From DASRDB01 sp035652815 (GTDB lineage: Bacteria > Chloroflexota > Ktedonobacteria > Ktedonobacterales > Ktedonobacteraceae): a DNA stretch of 64,000 nt. Location: the NCBI GenBank assembly GCA_035652815.1, contig DASRDB010000019.1, positions 248,001 to 312,000 on the forward strand, in the 5' to 3' direction. Shown one piece after another: positions 1-7,955 of the stretch (the stretch's first letter is position 1; every line of letters begins with the position of its first letter). The position numbers and the translations under genes were made by a program. The notes beneath the pieces are model-generated. The model worked only from the letters and a program-made list of their open reading frames with translations. It was not told the DNA's origin and did not search any database.

Positions 1-753
1 AACGCTCCGGTTGATCTGAGCAAGATGAAGACCGTGAAGTATGTCTTCTCCGGCGCGGCACCTTTGCCGATGGACCCGGCCCGCAAGCTGCAAGACAAAA
101 CCGGCATTGTGGTTGTGCAGGGCTATGGCATGACGGAAGCTTCTCCTCTGACGCACGCGCAGCCCGGCGATCCCGCCTTGATTCGCATTGATAGCGTCGG
201 TATGCCCGTCCACAATACCGAGCAGAAGATTGTCGATATCGAAACGGGCGAGCGCGAGCTACCTCTGGGCGAGGATGGCGAGATCATCATTCGCGGTCCG
301 CAGATCATGAAAGGCTACTGGAAGGCTCCCGAAGAAACGGCCCGCACGCTGCGCAATGGCTGGCTCTACACCGGCGATATCGGCCATGTTGATGCCGACG
401 GCTACACCTATATCGTTGATCGCAAGAAGGAGATGATTAAGTATAAAGGCTTCGGTATCGCACCCGCCGAACTCGAATCCCTGCTGATGGAGCATCCCGC
501 CGTTCTCGACTCCGCCGTTATTGGCGTGCCCGATGACGAGGCTGGTGAGCTTCCCAAAGGCTTTGTCGTCCTGCGTAAGGGCTACGAAAACGTCACGCCC
601 GAGGACATTTTGAACTTTGCGAACGGCAAACTGGCGGGTTACAAGAAGATTCACCTGATCGAGTTCATTGATGTCATTCCAAAGGTCGCTTCCGGCAAAA
701 TCCTGCGCCGCGAACTGAAGGAACGCGAAAAGGCGCGGCGAGGCGGTCAATAG
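1..753 (+). CDS. Acyl-CoA synthetase / 4-coumarate-CoA ligase-like, C-terminal part (5' end outside window)
   Basis: Reading frame 1 is open from the first base, so the gene starts upstream and only its last 250 residues are seen. Adenylate-forming (ANL) enzymes activate a carboxylic acid with ATP and transfer it to CoA. Visible family motifs are YVFSGAAPL, the GYGMTE stretch of the A5 motif, YTGDIG (A7), DRKKEMIKYKGFGI (A8 hinge), and the C-terminal SGKILRR with the catalytic lysine. The fragment therefore covers the end of the N-terminal domain and the whole mobile C-terminal domain. Substrate (fatty acid or aryl acid) cannot be told from this part. It is followed by a long palindrome and then a gene on the opposite strand. 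Confidence 0.9.
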   Translation, partial: NAPVDLSKMKTVKYVFSGAAPLPMDPARKLQDKTGIVVVQGYGMTEASPLTHAQPGDPALIRIDSVGMPVHNTEQKIVDIETGERELPLGEDGEIIIRGPQIMKGYWKAPEETARTLRNGWLYTGDIGHVDADGYTYIVDRKKEMIKYKGFGIAPAELESLLMEHPAVLDSAVIGVPDDEAGELPKGFVVLRKGYENVTPEDILNFANGKLAGYKKIHLIEFIDVIPKVASGKILRRELKEREKARRGGQ

Positions 754-799
754 GTTTGCTGATGTGGTAGGGATGAATGACCAGAAAATAATATGGGTT

Positions 800-877
800 T
801 TGTAGGGACGTGATTGATCGCGTCCTGCCCGGCGAATCGGCGCGAGAGGCAGGACGCGATCAATCACGTCCCTACAA
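800..877. repeat. Long palindrome, copy A of a dispersed family
   Basis: Two perfectly complementary 30-nt arms (800-829 and 848-877) flank an 18-nt loop. The outer core is TGTAGGGACGTGATTGATCG. It lies between the stop codons of two converging genes. Related copies are at 9944-10030, 23854-23935 and, shortened, 44485-44522. A bidirectional terminator or a REP/MITE-like element are both possible. Confidence 0.85.
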
Positions 878-909
878 TTTCTATCTACCAGGAATTAAGT
901 TTCTTATAG

Positions 910-1875
910 TTACTGCAAGCCGATCAAAAACAACCCACGTGCCATTGCCTCACCTGCAAGCGTCAGCACTACTACAAGATAGAGCATACCAGTGGCAGAC
1001 TGGAACGAGCGATCATGAATGAGCTTGAGGATGAAGCCGAGCAGAATCAGCGGCATCACAAACTCGATCAGAATGCGCAGCCAGCCGATGGCATCTACAC
1101 TGAGCGGGGCGACCGTCGGTACGTTCGCAGGTTTGGTCTGCGGATTGTTAGTGGGTGTGCCCTGCGTGACAATCGTGGTAGCGGTTGCTGTCACCGTCGG
1201 TTGCGCGTTTCCATTGGCGTGAGTGGTCGTTGGTGTGCCAATAAAGGCGAAGACTGCCTGGGCAAGCACACCCAGCAATACCAGCGTCGCGGCGAATTGC
1301 AAAGGCTTCTCTGAAAGCGCGGGCGTAACGAGGTACCAATGCCCCAGCCACATCGCGGTCATGACTGCGCCAAGCGCCAGCGCACCCGCGAAGAAACTCC
1401 CCACGACAAAAGCGCCTCCAATGCCTGAAGATGCCAGTGGGTGGAAAATCATGCCTAGCACGAACAATGTCACCAGTCCGGCAATCAAAGCCAGCCCACC
1501 GCTGATTAAACGCAGCACCCGCAGACGCGAAATGCCTGCTTGCTCCTTTTCCTTGCCATCAACTCCAGCTTTCTTATCCATAAAGAGGAAGATGGCATAG
1601 GGGATCATGAGCAGCATGAAGAGTAATAGTGGTAACGAGAGGTAGCCTGTCCAGCCCTTATCCAGCAGTGAAAAGGTATTCAGCAATTCAGGCGAGGAAT
1701 AATTTTGCTGGAACAAATACGTCAAAAACGCCAGGAAGAGGTAAATAACGGCATAGGTGACAAGGAAATTGCGCTTGACCTGGTTGCGCCAGTCAAGCAA
1801 GTACAGCACCACAAACTCCCCTATCGAAAGTTCCGTAAGCACAATAAACAAGATCAACGGCAGCGTGAATAACAT
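910..1875 (-). CDS. Hypothetical multi-pass membrane protein
   Basis: About 321 residues, starting at the ATG before LFTLPLILFIVLTELSIGEF; the open frame extends 28 residues further upstream, but that part is not membrane-like. Seven or more hydrophobic segments are visible. One loop is charged (DKKAGVDGKEKEQ), another is Thr/Asn/Pro-rich and probably exposed (after FAFIGTPTTTHANGN). A histidine sits in the conserved-looking stretch MWLGHWYLVTPAL within a membrane segment, which could bind heme or another ligand, but no family could be named. The gene is monocistronic, with an upstream gap of about 450 bp. Function unknown. Confidence 0.65.
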   Translation of the reverse strand: MLFTLPLILFIVLTELSIGEFVVLYLLDWRNQVKRNFLVTYAVIYLFLAFLTYLFQQNYSSPELLNTFSLLDKGWTGYLSLPLLLFMLLMIPYAIFLFMDKKAGVDGKEKEQAGISRLRVLRLISGGLALIAGLVTLFVLGMIFHPLASSGIGGAFVVGSFFAGALALGAVMTAMWLGHWYLVTPALSEKPLQFAATLVLLGVLAQAVFAFIGTPTTTHANGNAQPTVTATATTIVTQGTPTNNPQTKPANVPTVAPLSVDAIGWLRILIEFVMPLILLGFILKLIHDRSFQSATGMLYLVVVLTLAGEAMARGLFLIGLQ

Positions 1876-2070
1876 GATATGTATGCAGTCCTTTTGTTTG
1901 CGTATTCGACAAGATGGAGTGGCGAAGGATCGCCGCTCTGCTCTGGGAAGATTATACATCTACTCATGGATGGAGACAACTTGCATATTTGAGATTACGA
2001 GGGATTTTCTTTTCAAGGACACAGATTTACAATCTCTGCTTTTATCGGTGAAAAATCACATAAGAAAAGA

Positions 2071-2133
2071 AGATATCGAACCTGCCGTGTCTTCGTTGTA
2101 TCCCCCTCAATTAACGGAACAGGTTCGATATCT
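2071..2133. repeat. 14-bp perfect inverted repeat in a gene-free stretch
   Basis: AGATATCGAACCTG (2071-2084) and its exact reverse complement (2120-2133) are separated by 35 nt. The element lies in the 1876-2329 gap between the HNH nuclease gene and the start of the membrane protein gene, both on the minus strand. It could be a hairpin that ends nuclease transcription (no T-run seen) or an operator. No convincing protein gene is seen in the rest of this gap. Confidence 0.6.
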
Positions 2134-2329
2134 GGTAATACGACCACTTATGACTTTTGGATCAGTTCACTTATCAACTACATTATGTCTGGCTCCTGTT
2201 TTAGTCACTTCATGACCGATATGCTTTCAAATGTTGCATACGCAACACTTGCCGTTGACATTCTGACTCATCCCGCTTGCTGATGATCCAATTTTTCTTG
2301 TTTTCAAGCTTTGAAATAGAAGATGATAT

Positions 2330-2944
2330 TTACTTTTCCGGCTCTGGTTTGTTTTTGGCAAATTTGCGTTCCAGCCACTCTAACAAATAAAGCTGGTCGT
2401 CAATAGTTGCGCGACGAACCTGGGTTAATAGATGAAGGCGGTCTGGCTTAGGTGGAGCAATATTTTGTAATCCTTCGTTACAGTTGGTGCAAATCGCCCG
2501 TAGATTGTTGGGCGAGTCCGAGCCACCTTTCGATTTATCAATGATATGGCCCATAGTGAGACGTACAGTTCGTGTTGGGTCAAAGGGATCAGGGTCGCCA
2601 GCCGCCAGTCCGCACATTTGACAGGTATAGCCATTCCGTTCCAGAACGTAGGCGCGTGTCTCTTTAGAAATTGAACGCGCAAAGGAAGGCAGGCGTTTAT
2701 CAGTTTCAAGCAGATATTGACCAGGTTTCAATTCACGGCGGTCCCGATGCGTAAGAATCTGGTAGCCTTCCTCATCCCTTAACTCGCGAACTCGTCTCGC
2801 CCATTCGGATACATTACCCGAAGCCTCGCGAATTTCCTCTCCATCAATAACACGGCCAATATTGGCAAGGAGAAAGTCAAGAATGCGCTGTTTAGAGCCT
2901 CGCTTTTTATCAGGCATAGTGGAATTCAATCCTTCTTTCGTCAT
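2330..2944 (-). CDS. HNH endonuclease, probable restriction enzyme
   Basis: 204 residues. The N-terminal ~75 residues resemble a winged-helix module (RILDFLLANIGRVIDGEEI ... ARRVRELRDEEGYQI). The C-terminal half is an HNH nuclease with zinc-binding cysteine pairs TCQMCGL and AICTNCNEG around the catalytic MGHIIDKSKGGSDSPNNL. It starts 30 bp after the stop of a DNA cytosine methyltransferase on the same strand, which strongly suggests it is the cleaving partner of a type II restriction-modification system. A start at the internal Met10 is also possible. The recognition sequence cannot be read from sequence alone. Confidence 0.85.
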   Translation of the reverse strand: MTKEGLNSTMPDKKRGSKQRILDFLLANIGRVIDGEEIREASGNVSEWARRVRELRDEEGYQILTHRDRRELKPGQYLLETDKRLPSFARSISKETRAYVLERNGYTCQMCGLAAGDPDPFDPTRTVRLTMGHIIDKSKGGSDSPNNLRAICTNCNEGLQNIAPPKPDRLHLLTQVRRATIDDQLYLLEWLERKFAKNKPEPEK

Positions 2945-2974
2945 TTTTTCGGAGGATGCCAGAACAGATGGATT

Positions 2975-4030
2975 TTAAGGATGAAGCAAAAGGGGTTGAT
3001 AAAAGATTGGTCTATCAGCTTCTGGCTTAAGCCCTTTAAGCGCCCTGAATAATGCTTTGCCAACGGCATATGCGACTGGGGGGGGAAGAGCGTTACCAAT
3101 TTGTCGATAGGCAGCCGTTTTGCCTCCCGCAAATGTCCATGTATCAGGGAAGGCTTGAAGACGGGCTGTCATGCGTAGTGTCAGGCGGGGCAATCCATCA
3201 ACGGGAAAGTCTTGTGCCGGGGGAGTATCAGCAATGCCTTTACCATCTACTCCCAGGTGCGCCCATTGTTGTCGTGCTCGCGTTGGACCAAGATCTGGAC
3301 CGCCATGTTTTTTTGAACCTCCTACCAATGTAGGTGCAATGCCTTTTGCTTGCTCTGCCCATTTTCTGGCTCCAGGCCAGCCATGCGCTGCCATCAGATC
3401 GTAGAGCGTCTCTCCAACGGTTGCAAGTGGCCTGTTGGTGAGCGGCCAGTGGAAATTATCAAAGTAGGGAGAACTCATAGCAACAAGTATGAAGCGGGGC
3501 CGAAGCTGTGGAACGCCATAGCTGGAAGCATTGAGTATACGCCATGTTACTTCATAACCAAGCCGATGTAGCTTTTGTATCAGGCTTTGACGATAAGCAG
3601 TGAATTTGGTTGTAGCCAGCCCTGGTACGTTTTCCAATAGCACTGCTGCCGGTTTGGCCTGTTCCACAAGGCGTAGCGCTTCAGGAAATACATCGCGTTC
3701 ATCTTCTGCGCCTAGCTGCTTGCCAGCGATGGTAAAGGGCGGACAGGGGACTCCGCCTGCCAGCAAATCAATGCCTCGAAAATGTTGCCCTTCCACCTCA
3801 CGAACATCTTTTTCAAACACAGACCAGGTGGGACGATTTAGACGTAGCGTAGCACAGGCATTCGGATCAATGTCAATAACTGCCGCGTGGGCAAAACCTG
3901 CTGCTTCTAGCCCAAGTGCTTCACCTCCAGCTCCAGAACAAATATCGAGCGATGAGAACTCCGGTTGCTTTGAATGTGACCAAAAACATTCAAAATGCTC
4001 CTGGTTGCCAGTGGATGGAGTCCGGTCCAT
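2975..4030 (-). CDS. DNA (cytosine-5-)-methyltransferase, type II modification enzyme
   Basis: 351 residues from the chosen ATG. C5-methylase motifs appear in order: motif I LDICSGAGGEALGLEAAGF (AdoMet), motif IV GGVPCPPFT with the catalytic Cys, motif VI LLENVPGL, motif VIII QLRPRFILVA, and motif X YRQIGNALPPPVAYAVG. The start at 4030 is preferred because a GAAAGGG site lies about 10 nt upstream; an in-frame ATG at 4108 would add 26 residues that match nothing. The variable target-recognition region is short (about residues 190-270). It would methylate the site cut by the HNH nuclease encoded directly downstream. Confidence 0.92.
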   Translation of the reverse strand: MDRTPSTGNQEHFECFWSHSKQPEFSSLDICSGAGGEALGLEAAGFAHAAVIDIDPNACATLRLNRPTWSVFEKDVREVEGQHFRGIDLLAGGVPCPPFTIAGKQLGAEDERDVFPEALRLVEQAKPAAVLLENVPGLATTKFTAYRQSLIQKLHRLGYEVTWRILNASSYGVPQLRPRFILVAMSSPYFDNFHWPLTNRPLATVGETLYDLMAAHGWPGARKWAEQAKGIAPTLVGGSKKHGGPDLGPTRARQQWAHLGVDGKGIADTPPAQDFPVDGLPRLTLRMTARLQAFPDTWTFAGGKTAAYRQIGNALPPPVAYAVGKALFRALKGLKPEADRPIFYQPLLLHP

Positions 4031-4323
4031 GAATAAACGCCCTTTCACACTTGTAAGCTTATGGATAGGATAATAGAAAGTTGATTGCAATGCAAGAGGA
4101 ATACCCATGTTTCTTCAAGAGTATTATGATTGTCCTTTTTACTTAGTGAAACACCCAACAGAAATATTGTGGAATTTCCTGCTGTAAAAAGAATCGAAAT
4201 AGCGTATAAATATCAGTAGAAACAAGAGAACGAAAACAATAAAAACAGTGTAGCGCATCCCTTTAAAAGGGCTTTTTGAAAAACAATCATTTAAAAAATC
4301 TATGTAAAAAAGGAGCAAAACTC

Positions 4324-4539
4324 ATGGTACCGAATTATTACCTTATCGAAAAATATGCGAAGGTGCATCAGTGGGAGATTCGGCGGGAGTTCGCGAAGCC
4401 GGAGGATTATGTAGCGCCTCGACGCGATATGCAGGGAATGATGAGCAGGCTGGGAGGGAATATCCTGGCGGCAGTGAGATGGATGAGGCATATTGGACAG
4501 GCGAAACCTGTTGCGCAACAGGCAACCGGGCAGTTGTAG
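4324..4539 (+). CDS. Small hypothetical protein (71 aa)
   Basis: Starts MVPNYYLIEKYAKVHQWEI. The ATG at 4324 is chosen because AAGGAG lies 8-10 nt upstream; a longer reading from 4276 has no such site. The protein is basic and ends in a Gln/Ala-rich tail; no membrane segment or known domain is seen. It has its own terminator just downstream, so it looks like a real monocistronic gene. The WEIRREF ... VAPRRDMQ section may be a conserved core. Function unknown. The 4031-4323 stretch upstream is AT-rich and presumably holds divergent promoters for this gene and the methylase. Confidence 0.6.
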   Translation: MVPNYYLIEKYAKVHQWEIRREFAKPEDYVAPRRDMQGMMSRLGGNILAAVRWMRHIGQAKPVAQQATGQL

Positions 4540-4550
4540 AGAGGGAATAA

Positions 4551-4587
4551 GCAAGAGGGCGGCCAGCGAGCCGCCCTCTTGCTTTTT
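4551..4587. terminator. Bidirectional rho-independent terminator
   Basis: A 13-bp perfect stem (4551-4563 with 4570-4582, core AAGAGGGCGG) and a 6-nt loop are followed by a T-run on the plus strand. It separates the small gene from the converging trpB2. Confidence 0.85.
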
Positions 4588-4601
4588 GTGGTTAGAGGAT
4601 A

Positions 4602-5975
4602 TCAGGAGACGACCTGGGGCATGCGTTTCTGAGCCTCTGCAACAGCTTCAGCAGGATACTCGTAGTCCTGCAATTTGCCGGAGAAGTAAGCGTCATACGC
4701 GCCCATGTCAAAGTGCCCGTGACCACTCAGGTTGAACAGGATTACGCGCGACTCGCCAGCCTCTTTCGCGGCGAGCGCCTCGTTAATTGCGGCGCGAATG
4801 GCGTGGCTGGATTCGGGAGCGGGCACAATGCCCTCGGTACGCGCGAATTGCACAGCAGCCTCGAAAACCGAGGTCTGATAATAGGCCTGGGCCTCGATGA
4901 TGCCCTCTTCGTGCAACTGTGAGACCAGAGGGGCCATACCGTGATAGCGCAGACCACCGGCATGAATGCCCGGCGGCATGAAATCGTGACCCAGTGTGTG
5001 CATCTTGACCAGCGGGGTCATGCCTACAGTGTCGCCGAAATCATAGGCATATACCCCCTTTGTCAGGCTGGGGCAGGCCATTGGCTCGGCAGCCAGGAAG
5101 CGCGTCTTCAGGCCCTTGCGCAGCTTTTCGCCAATGAAAGGGAAAGCCAGTCCGGCGTAGTTGCTGCCGCCGCCAACGCAGCCGATCACGACATCTGGAT
5201 AGTCATTGGCGCGTTCCATTTGCATCAGGGCCTCTTCGCCAACAATGGTCTGGTGCATCAGCACATGATTGAGGACGCTGCCCAGCGAGTATTTGGTGGT
5301 GCCGCCGCTTTTGGCCGCAACCTCGACCGCTTCGCTGATGGCAATACCCAGGCTGCCCATATTCTCCGGGTCTTTTGCCAGGATACTGCGCCCCGCGTCC
5401 GTGAGGTTGGTCGGGCTGGCATGCACCGTCGCCCCGTAGGTTTCCATGAGATTTCTGCGATATGGCTTCTGCTGGTAGCTGATCTTGACCATGAAGACTT
5501 CGACTTCGATGCCGAAAAATGCGCCAGCCATCGCCAGCGACGAACCCCACTGTCCGGCCCCCGTCTCGGTCGAGAGCTTTTTCACACCGGCCTCTTTGTT
5601 GTAGAAGGCCTGCGCAACCGCCGTGTTGGGCTTGTGGCTGCCGACCGGGCTGACTCCCTCGTACTTATAGTAGATGCGCGCAGGCGTGTCGAGGGCTTTT
5701 TCCAGGCGGTGAGCGCGGAAGAGTGGACTGGGTCGCCACTGTTTATAGACATCGCGCACCGATTCTGGAATCTCGATGTAGCGCTCAGTGCTGACCTCTT
5801 GCAAAATCAACGACATTGGAAATAGGGGAGCAAGATCATCCGGCGTTACTGGCTGGCCTGTGCCGGGATGCAGCACAGGAGCTGGTGGATGCGGCAGATC
5901 CGCCATGATGTTGTACCAGGAACGAGGCATTTCATCTTCGTTCAGCAAGATTTTTGTGTGGGTGTTATCGGGCAT
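4602..5975 (-). CDS. trpB2: Tryptophan synthase beta chain, TrpB2 type
   Basis: 457 residues, longer than classical TrpB (about 400), as expected for the TrpB2 branch. PLP-dependent fold-type II enzyme joining indole and serine to give tryptophan. PLP lysine lies in SPVGSHKPNTA; ETGAGQWGSSLA and the glycine-rich phosphate loop GCVGGGSNYAG are clear; SVLNHVLMHQT is typical of the group. No trpA is next to it. TrpB2 proteins often act without a tight TrpA partner, so an indole-salvage or standalone role is likely (family knowledge). The 138-bp leader holds a small hairpin but no clear T-box. Confidence 0.93.
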   Translation of the reverse strand: MPDNTHTKILLNEDEMPRSWYNIMADLPHPPAPVLHPGTGQPVTPDDLAPLFPMSLILQEVSTERYIEIPESVRDVYKQWRPSPLFRAHRLEKALDTPARIYYKYEGVSPVGSHKPNTAVAQAFYNKEAGVKKLSTETGAGQWGSSLAMAGAFFGIEVEVFMVKISYQQKPYRRNLMETYGATVHASPTNLTDAGRSILAKDPENMGSLGIAISEAVEVAAKSGGTTKYSLGSVLNHVLMHQTIVGEEALMQMERANDYPDVVIGCVGGGSNYAGLAFPFIGEKLRKGLKTRFLAAEPMACPSLTKGVYAYDFGDTVGMTPLVKMHTLGHDFMPPGIHAGGLRYHGMAPLVSQLHEEGIIEAQAYYQTSVFEAAVQFARTEGIVPAPESSHAIRAAINEALAAKEAGESRVILFNLSGHGHFDMGAYDAYFSGKLQDYEYPAEAVAEAQKRMPQVVS

Positions 5976-6113
5976 GTGTCGCTCCTCTCACTGCTCTGCA
6001 AGCAGCAAATGCCGCCCGTGTTGCTGGCGGACGGCTTTAGAACGCGGAAATAAGCCAGCCCTCCTCAGCATTGAGGAAGTCTGGCACTATCCTATGCCTT
6101 GCTGTAGAGAATG

Positions 6114-7145
6114 TCAAGCATATTGGCGCAACAACTCGTCCTCAAGCGCATAGTTGAACTCCTGCGGGTCGATCTTCTCCGGGGGATGCGTTCGTTCCCA
6201 TTCAACTGTACGCCGATGTGCTTCGTCGATGTCAATGCGCTCACGATAGCCCAGTTCCTGCCGGATGCGACTGCTATCAACCACGATATGTTGTTCCGCG
6301 TTAATTCCCCAGCGCAAAGGCTCTGGCAGCGTGCCATGTGGCACGCGCACAATGCGTCCCTGCCAGCCTGCCACCTTGCCAATTTCGCGCATCCACTCTT
6401 CCATAGTAAAAGTAATTGGCTCAGCGACATTGTAGATGCGTCCAGCCGCTCGCTCATCCGTCACTGTCAGTGCAATGGCATCCGCCACGTTCTCAACGTA
6501 GCCATGCGACCACTTCCACTGTGCCTCAAGCTCGTCGAGCAAGATCGCGGGTCGCCCATCATCCATGCGCTTGAGGAAGGCGAAGGTGCGGTGCTGGTAA
6601 TCATGCGGCCCGTAGACCATCGGGAGACGCAAAATCGTTCCGGGAAGCGCAGAATCGCTCAGCATCACACGCTCGACCAGAATCTTGTCGTAGTCATCGG
6701 TCCATTTGCGAGATGCATCCTCTATTCTCGGCTGCTCTCCTCGGAAGGGATACAAATTTTCTCTCAATGGAGAATCTTCTGTAATGATTCGAGGATCAAC
6801 CGGGCCAGCTTCTTTTTTATTGACACGCCCGAATGCCTGGTAGACATCCTGGCTGCTGAGCGCTACAACGCGGTGGGCCATACCACGAAAGATATTCATT
6901 ACCTCTCGCGCATCCTGCTCTATCATGGGAACCATATCCAGCACCACCTCTGGCGCTACCTGTTGCAGTTCGGATGCCTTATTTCCAATAGGGCGACGGT
7001 CCCCTAAAATTTCGCGCACTCTTTCCGGCAGCTTTGCCTGCGTTTTTCCGCGATGAAAGACCGTTAATTCATGTCCCTGCTGATAGAGCCTGTCTATTAC
7101 AAAAGGCCCCATGAAATTTGTGCCGCCAATGACAAGTATTCGCAT
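6114..7145 (-). CDS. NAD(P)-dependent epimerase/dehydratase (extended SDR, atypical)
   Basis: 343 residues. N-terminal Rossmann motif GGTNFMG (GGTxFxG, the variant seen in atypical extended SDRs related to CSP41/isoflavone-reductase-like proteins). An Asp after the third strand (VLDMVPM), SSQDVYQAFG, and the catalytic-type pair YDKILVE (YxxxK) are present, so the active site is intact. Substrate unknown; a nucleotide sugar is plausible. It lies upstream of trpB2 on the same strand but is separated by 138 bp, so co-transcription is uncertain. Confidence 0.85.
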   Translation of the reverse strand: MRILVIGGTNFMGPFVIDRLYQQGHELTVFHRGKTQAKLPERVREILGDRRPIGNKASELQQVAPEVVLDMVPMIEQDAREVMNIFRGMAHRVVALSSQDVYQAFGRVNKKEAGPVDPRIITEDSPLRENLYPFRGEQPRIEDASRKWTDDYDKILVERVMLSDSALPGTILRLPMVYGPHDYQHRTFAFLKRMDDGRPAILLDELEAQWKWSHGYVENVADAIALTVTDERAAGRIYNVAEPITFTMEEWMREIGKVAGWQGRIVRVPHGTLPEPLRWGINAEQHIVVDSSRIRQELGYRERIDIDEAHRRTVEWERTHPPEKIDPQEFNYALEDELLRQYA

Positions 7146-7295
7146 ATCTTTGTCCTTTCATTGAAGAGAAGATCATATCACTAACGGTACTTGCTTTTAG
7201 CATGTTTTACTACAAGGAAGAAAATATGCTGTTAGCATACGTTAACTGAGAACTATGCCATAAGCATATAATAGTAACAAGCTATTATAAACCTG

Positions 7296-7416
7296 TCTCC
7301 AGATGTCAGCCTGAGAGCAGCGAAGGACCTCTTGTGTCGGCATGTGATCCTGATGGGCGACCGAGACCCTGAGCGTAGCGAAGGATGACAGGCGAGCGGG
7401 TCTTGTTCATGGCAAG
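7296..7416. repeat. Dispersed intergenic repeat, copy 1
   Basis: About 120 bp sharing both ends with 50541-50660: the left part holds ATGTCAGCCTGAG...GCAGCGAAGGA and the right part CCTGAGCGTAGCGAAGGATG followed by ACAGGCGAGCGGGTCTTGTT. The middle differs between copies. It occupies most of the gap between the SDR and ridA genes. Confidence 0.8.
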
Positions 7417-7465
7417 CCAACATGGATTTCCTATAGCCTAAGTGATACAAACAAAGAGATTGGAG

Positions 7466-7471
7466 TATAGT
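7466..7471 (+). promoter_or_regulatory. -10 box of ridA, leaderless arrangement
   Basis: TATAGT lies only 5 nt before the ridA ATG, with a weak -35 (TGATAC) 17 nt further upstream. Transcription would start at or next to the start codon, so the mRNA would be leaderless. Confidence 0.45.
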
Positions 7472-7476
7472 AGAGC

Positions 7477-7872
7477 ATGACGCGACAAAATGTATCGAGC
7501 GGCTCTCCGTATGAGCCGCGCCTCGGCATCTCACGCGCTGTCCGTATTGGAAATATTGTTGCTGTCGCGGGAACTGCGCCCATTGGACCGGACGGCAGGA
7601 CGGTGGGAGTAGGGGATGCTGCCGCGCAGGCACGCCGTTGTTTTGAGATTGCGCGCAACGCGCTTGAGCAGACGGGAGCGAGCCTGAAGGATGTCATTCG
7701 CACCCGTATTTTGCTGACGCGGATAGAGGATTGGGAAGCGGTGGGTAATGTGCATGGCGAGTTTTTTGGCGATGTGCGCCCGGTGAATACGGTGATGCAG
7801 GTGACGCGCTTTATTGATCCTGAGTGGCTGGTGGAGATCGAGGTAGATGCTGTGGTTGAGCCGCAGAGTTGA
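7477..7872 (+). CDS. RidA family protein (reactive intermediate/imine deaminase)
   Basis: 131 residues, the usual length. RidA proteins hydrolyse reactive enamine/imine intermediates released by PLP enzymes, mostly in the cytosol. Family features visible are VAVAGTAPIGPDG near the N-terminus, DVIRTRILLT with the substrate-binding Arg, and a C-terminal LVEIEVDAVV with the conserved Glu. The first half differs somewhat from the best-studied enzymes, so a subgroup role (Rid4-7-like) is possible. No SD is visible; a -10 box directly precedes the ATG. Divergent from the SDR gene, separated by a dispersed repeat. Confidence 0.88.
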   Translation: MTRQNVSSGSPYEPRLGISRAVRIGNIVAVAGTAPIGPDGRTVGVGDAAAQARRCFEIARNALEQTGASLKDVIRTRILLTRIEDWEAVGNVHGEFFGDVRPVNTVMQVTRFIDPEWLVEIEVDAVVEPQS

Positions 7873-7955
7873 CATAGTCGGGCCTGCACTCTACAATAGA
7901 AAGGTATTTCCGCAGAGAGCCATTCTATGATGTTGTTATTTTGTAAGGAATAGCT

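Noticed and set aside
4941..5825. A 294-codon open frame antisense to trpB2
   Set aside because: Shadow frame without SD or domain.
5976..6113. T-box riboswitch before trpB2
   Set aside because: Only a small imperfect hairpin is present; the region is too short and lacks the TGGNACCGCG core.
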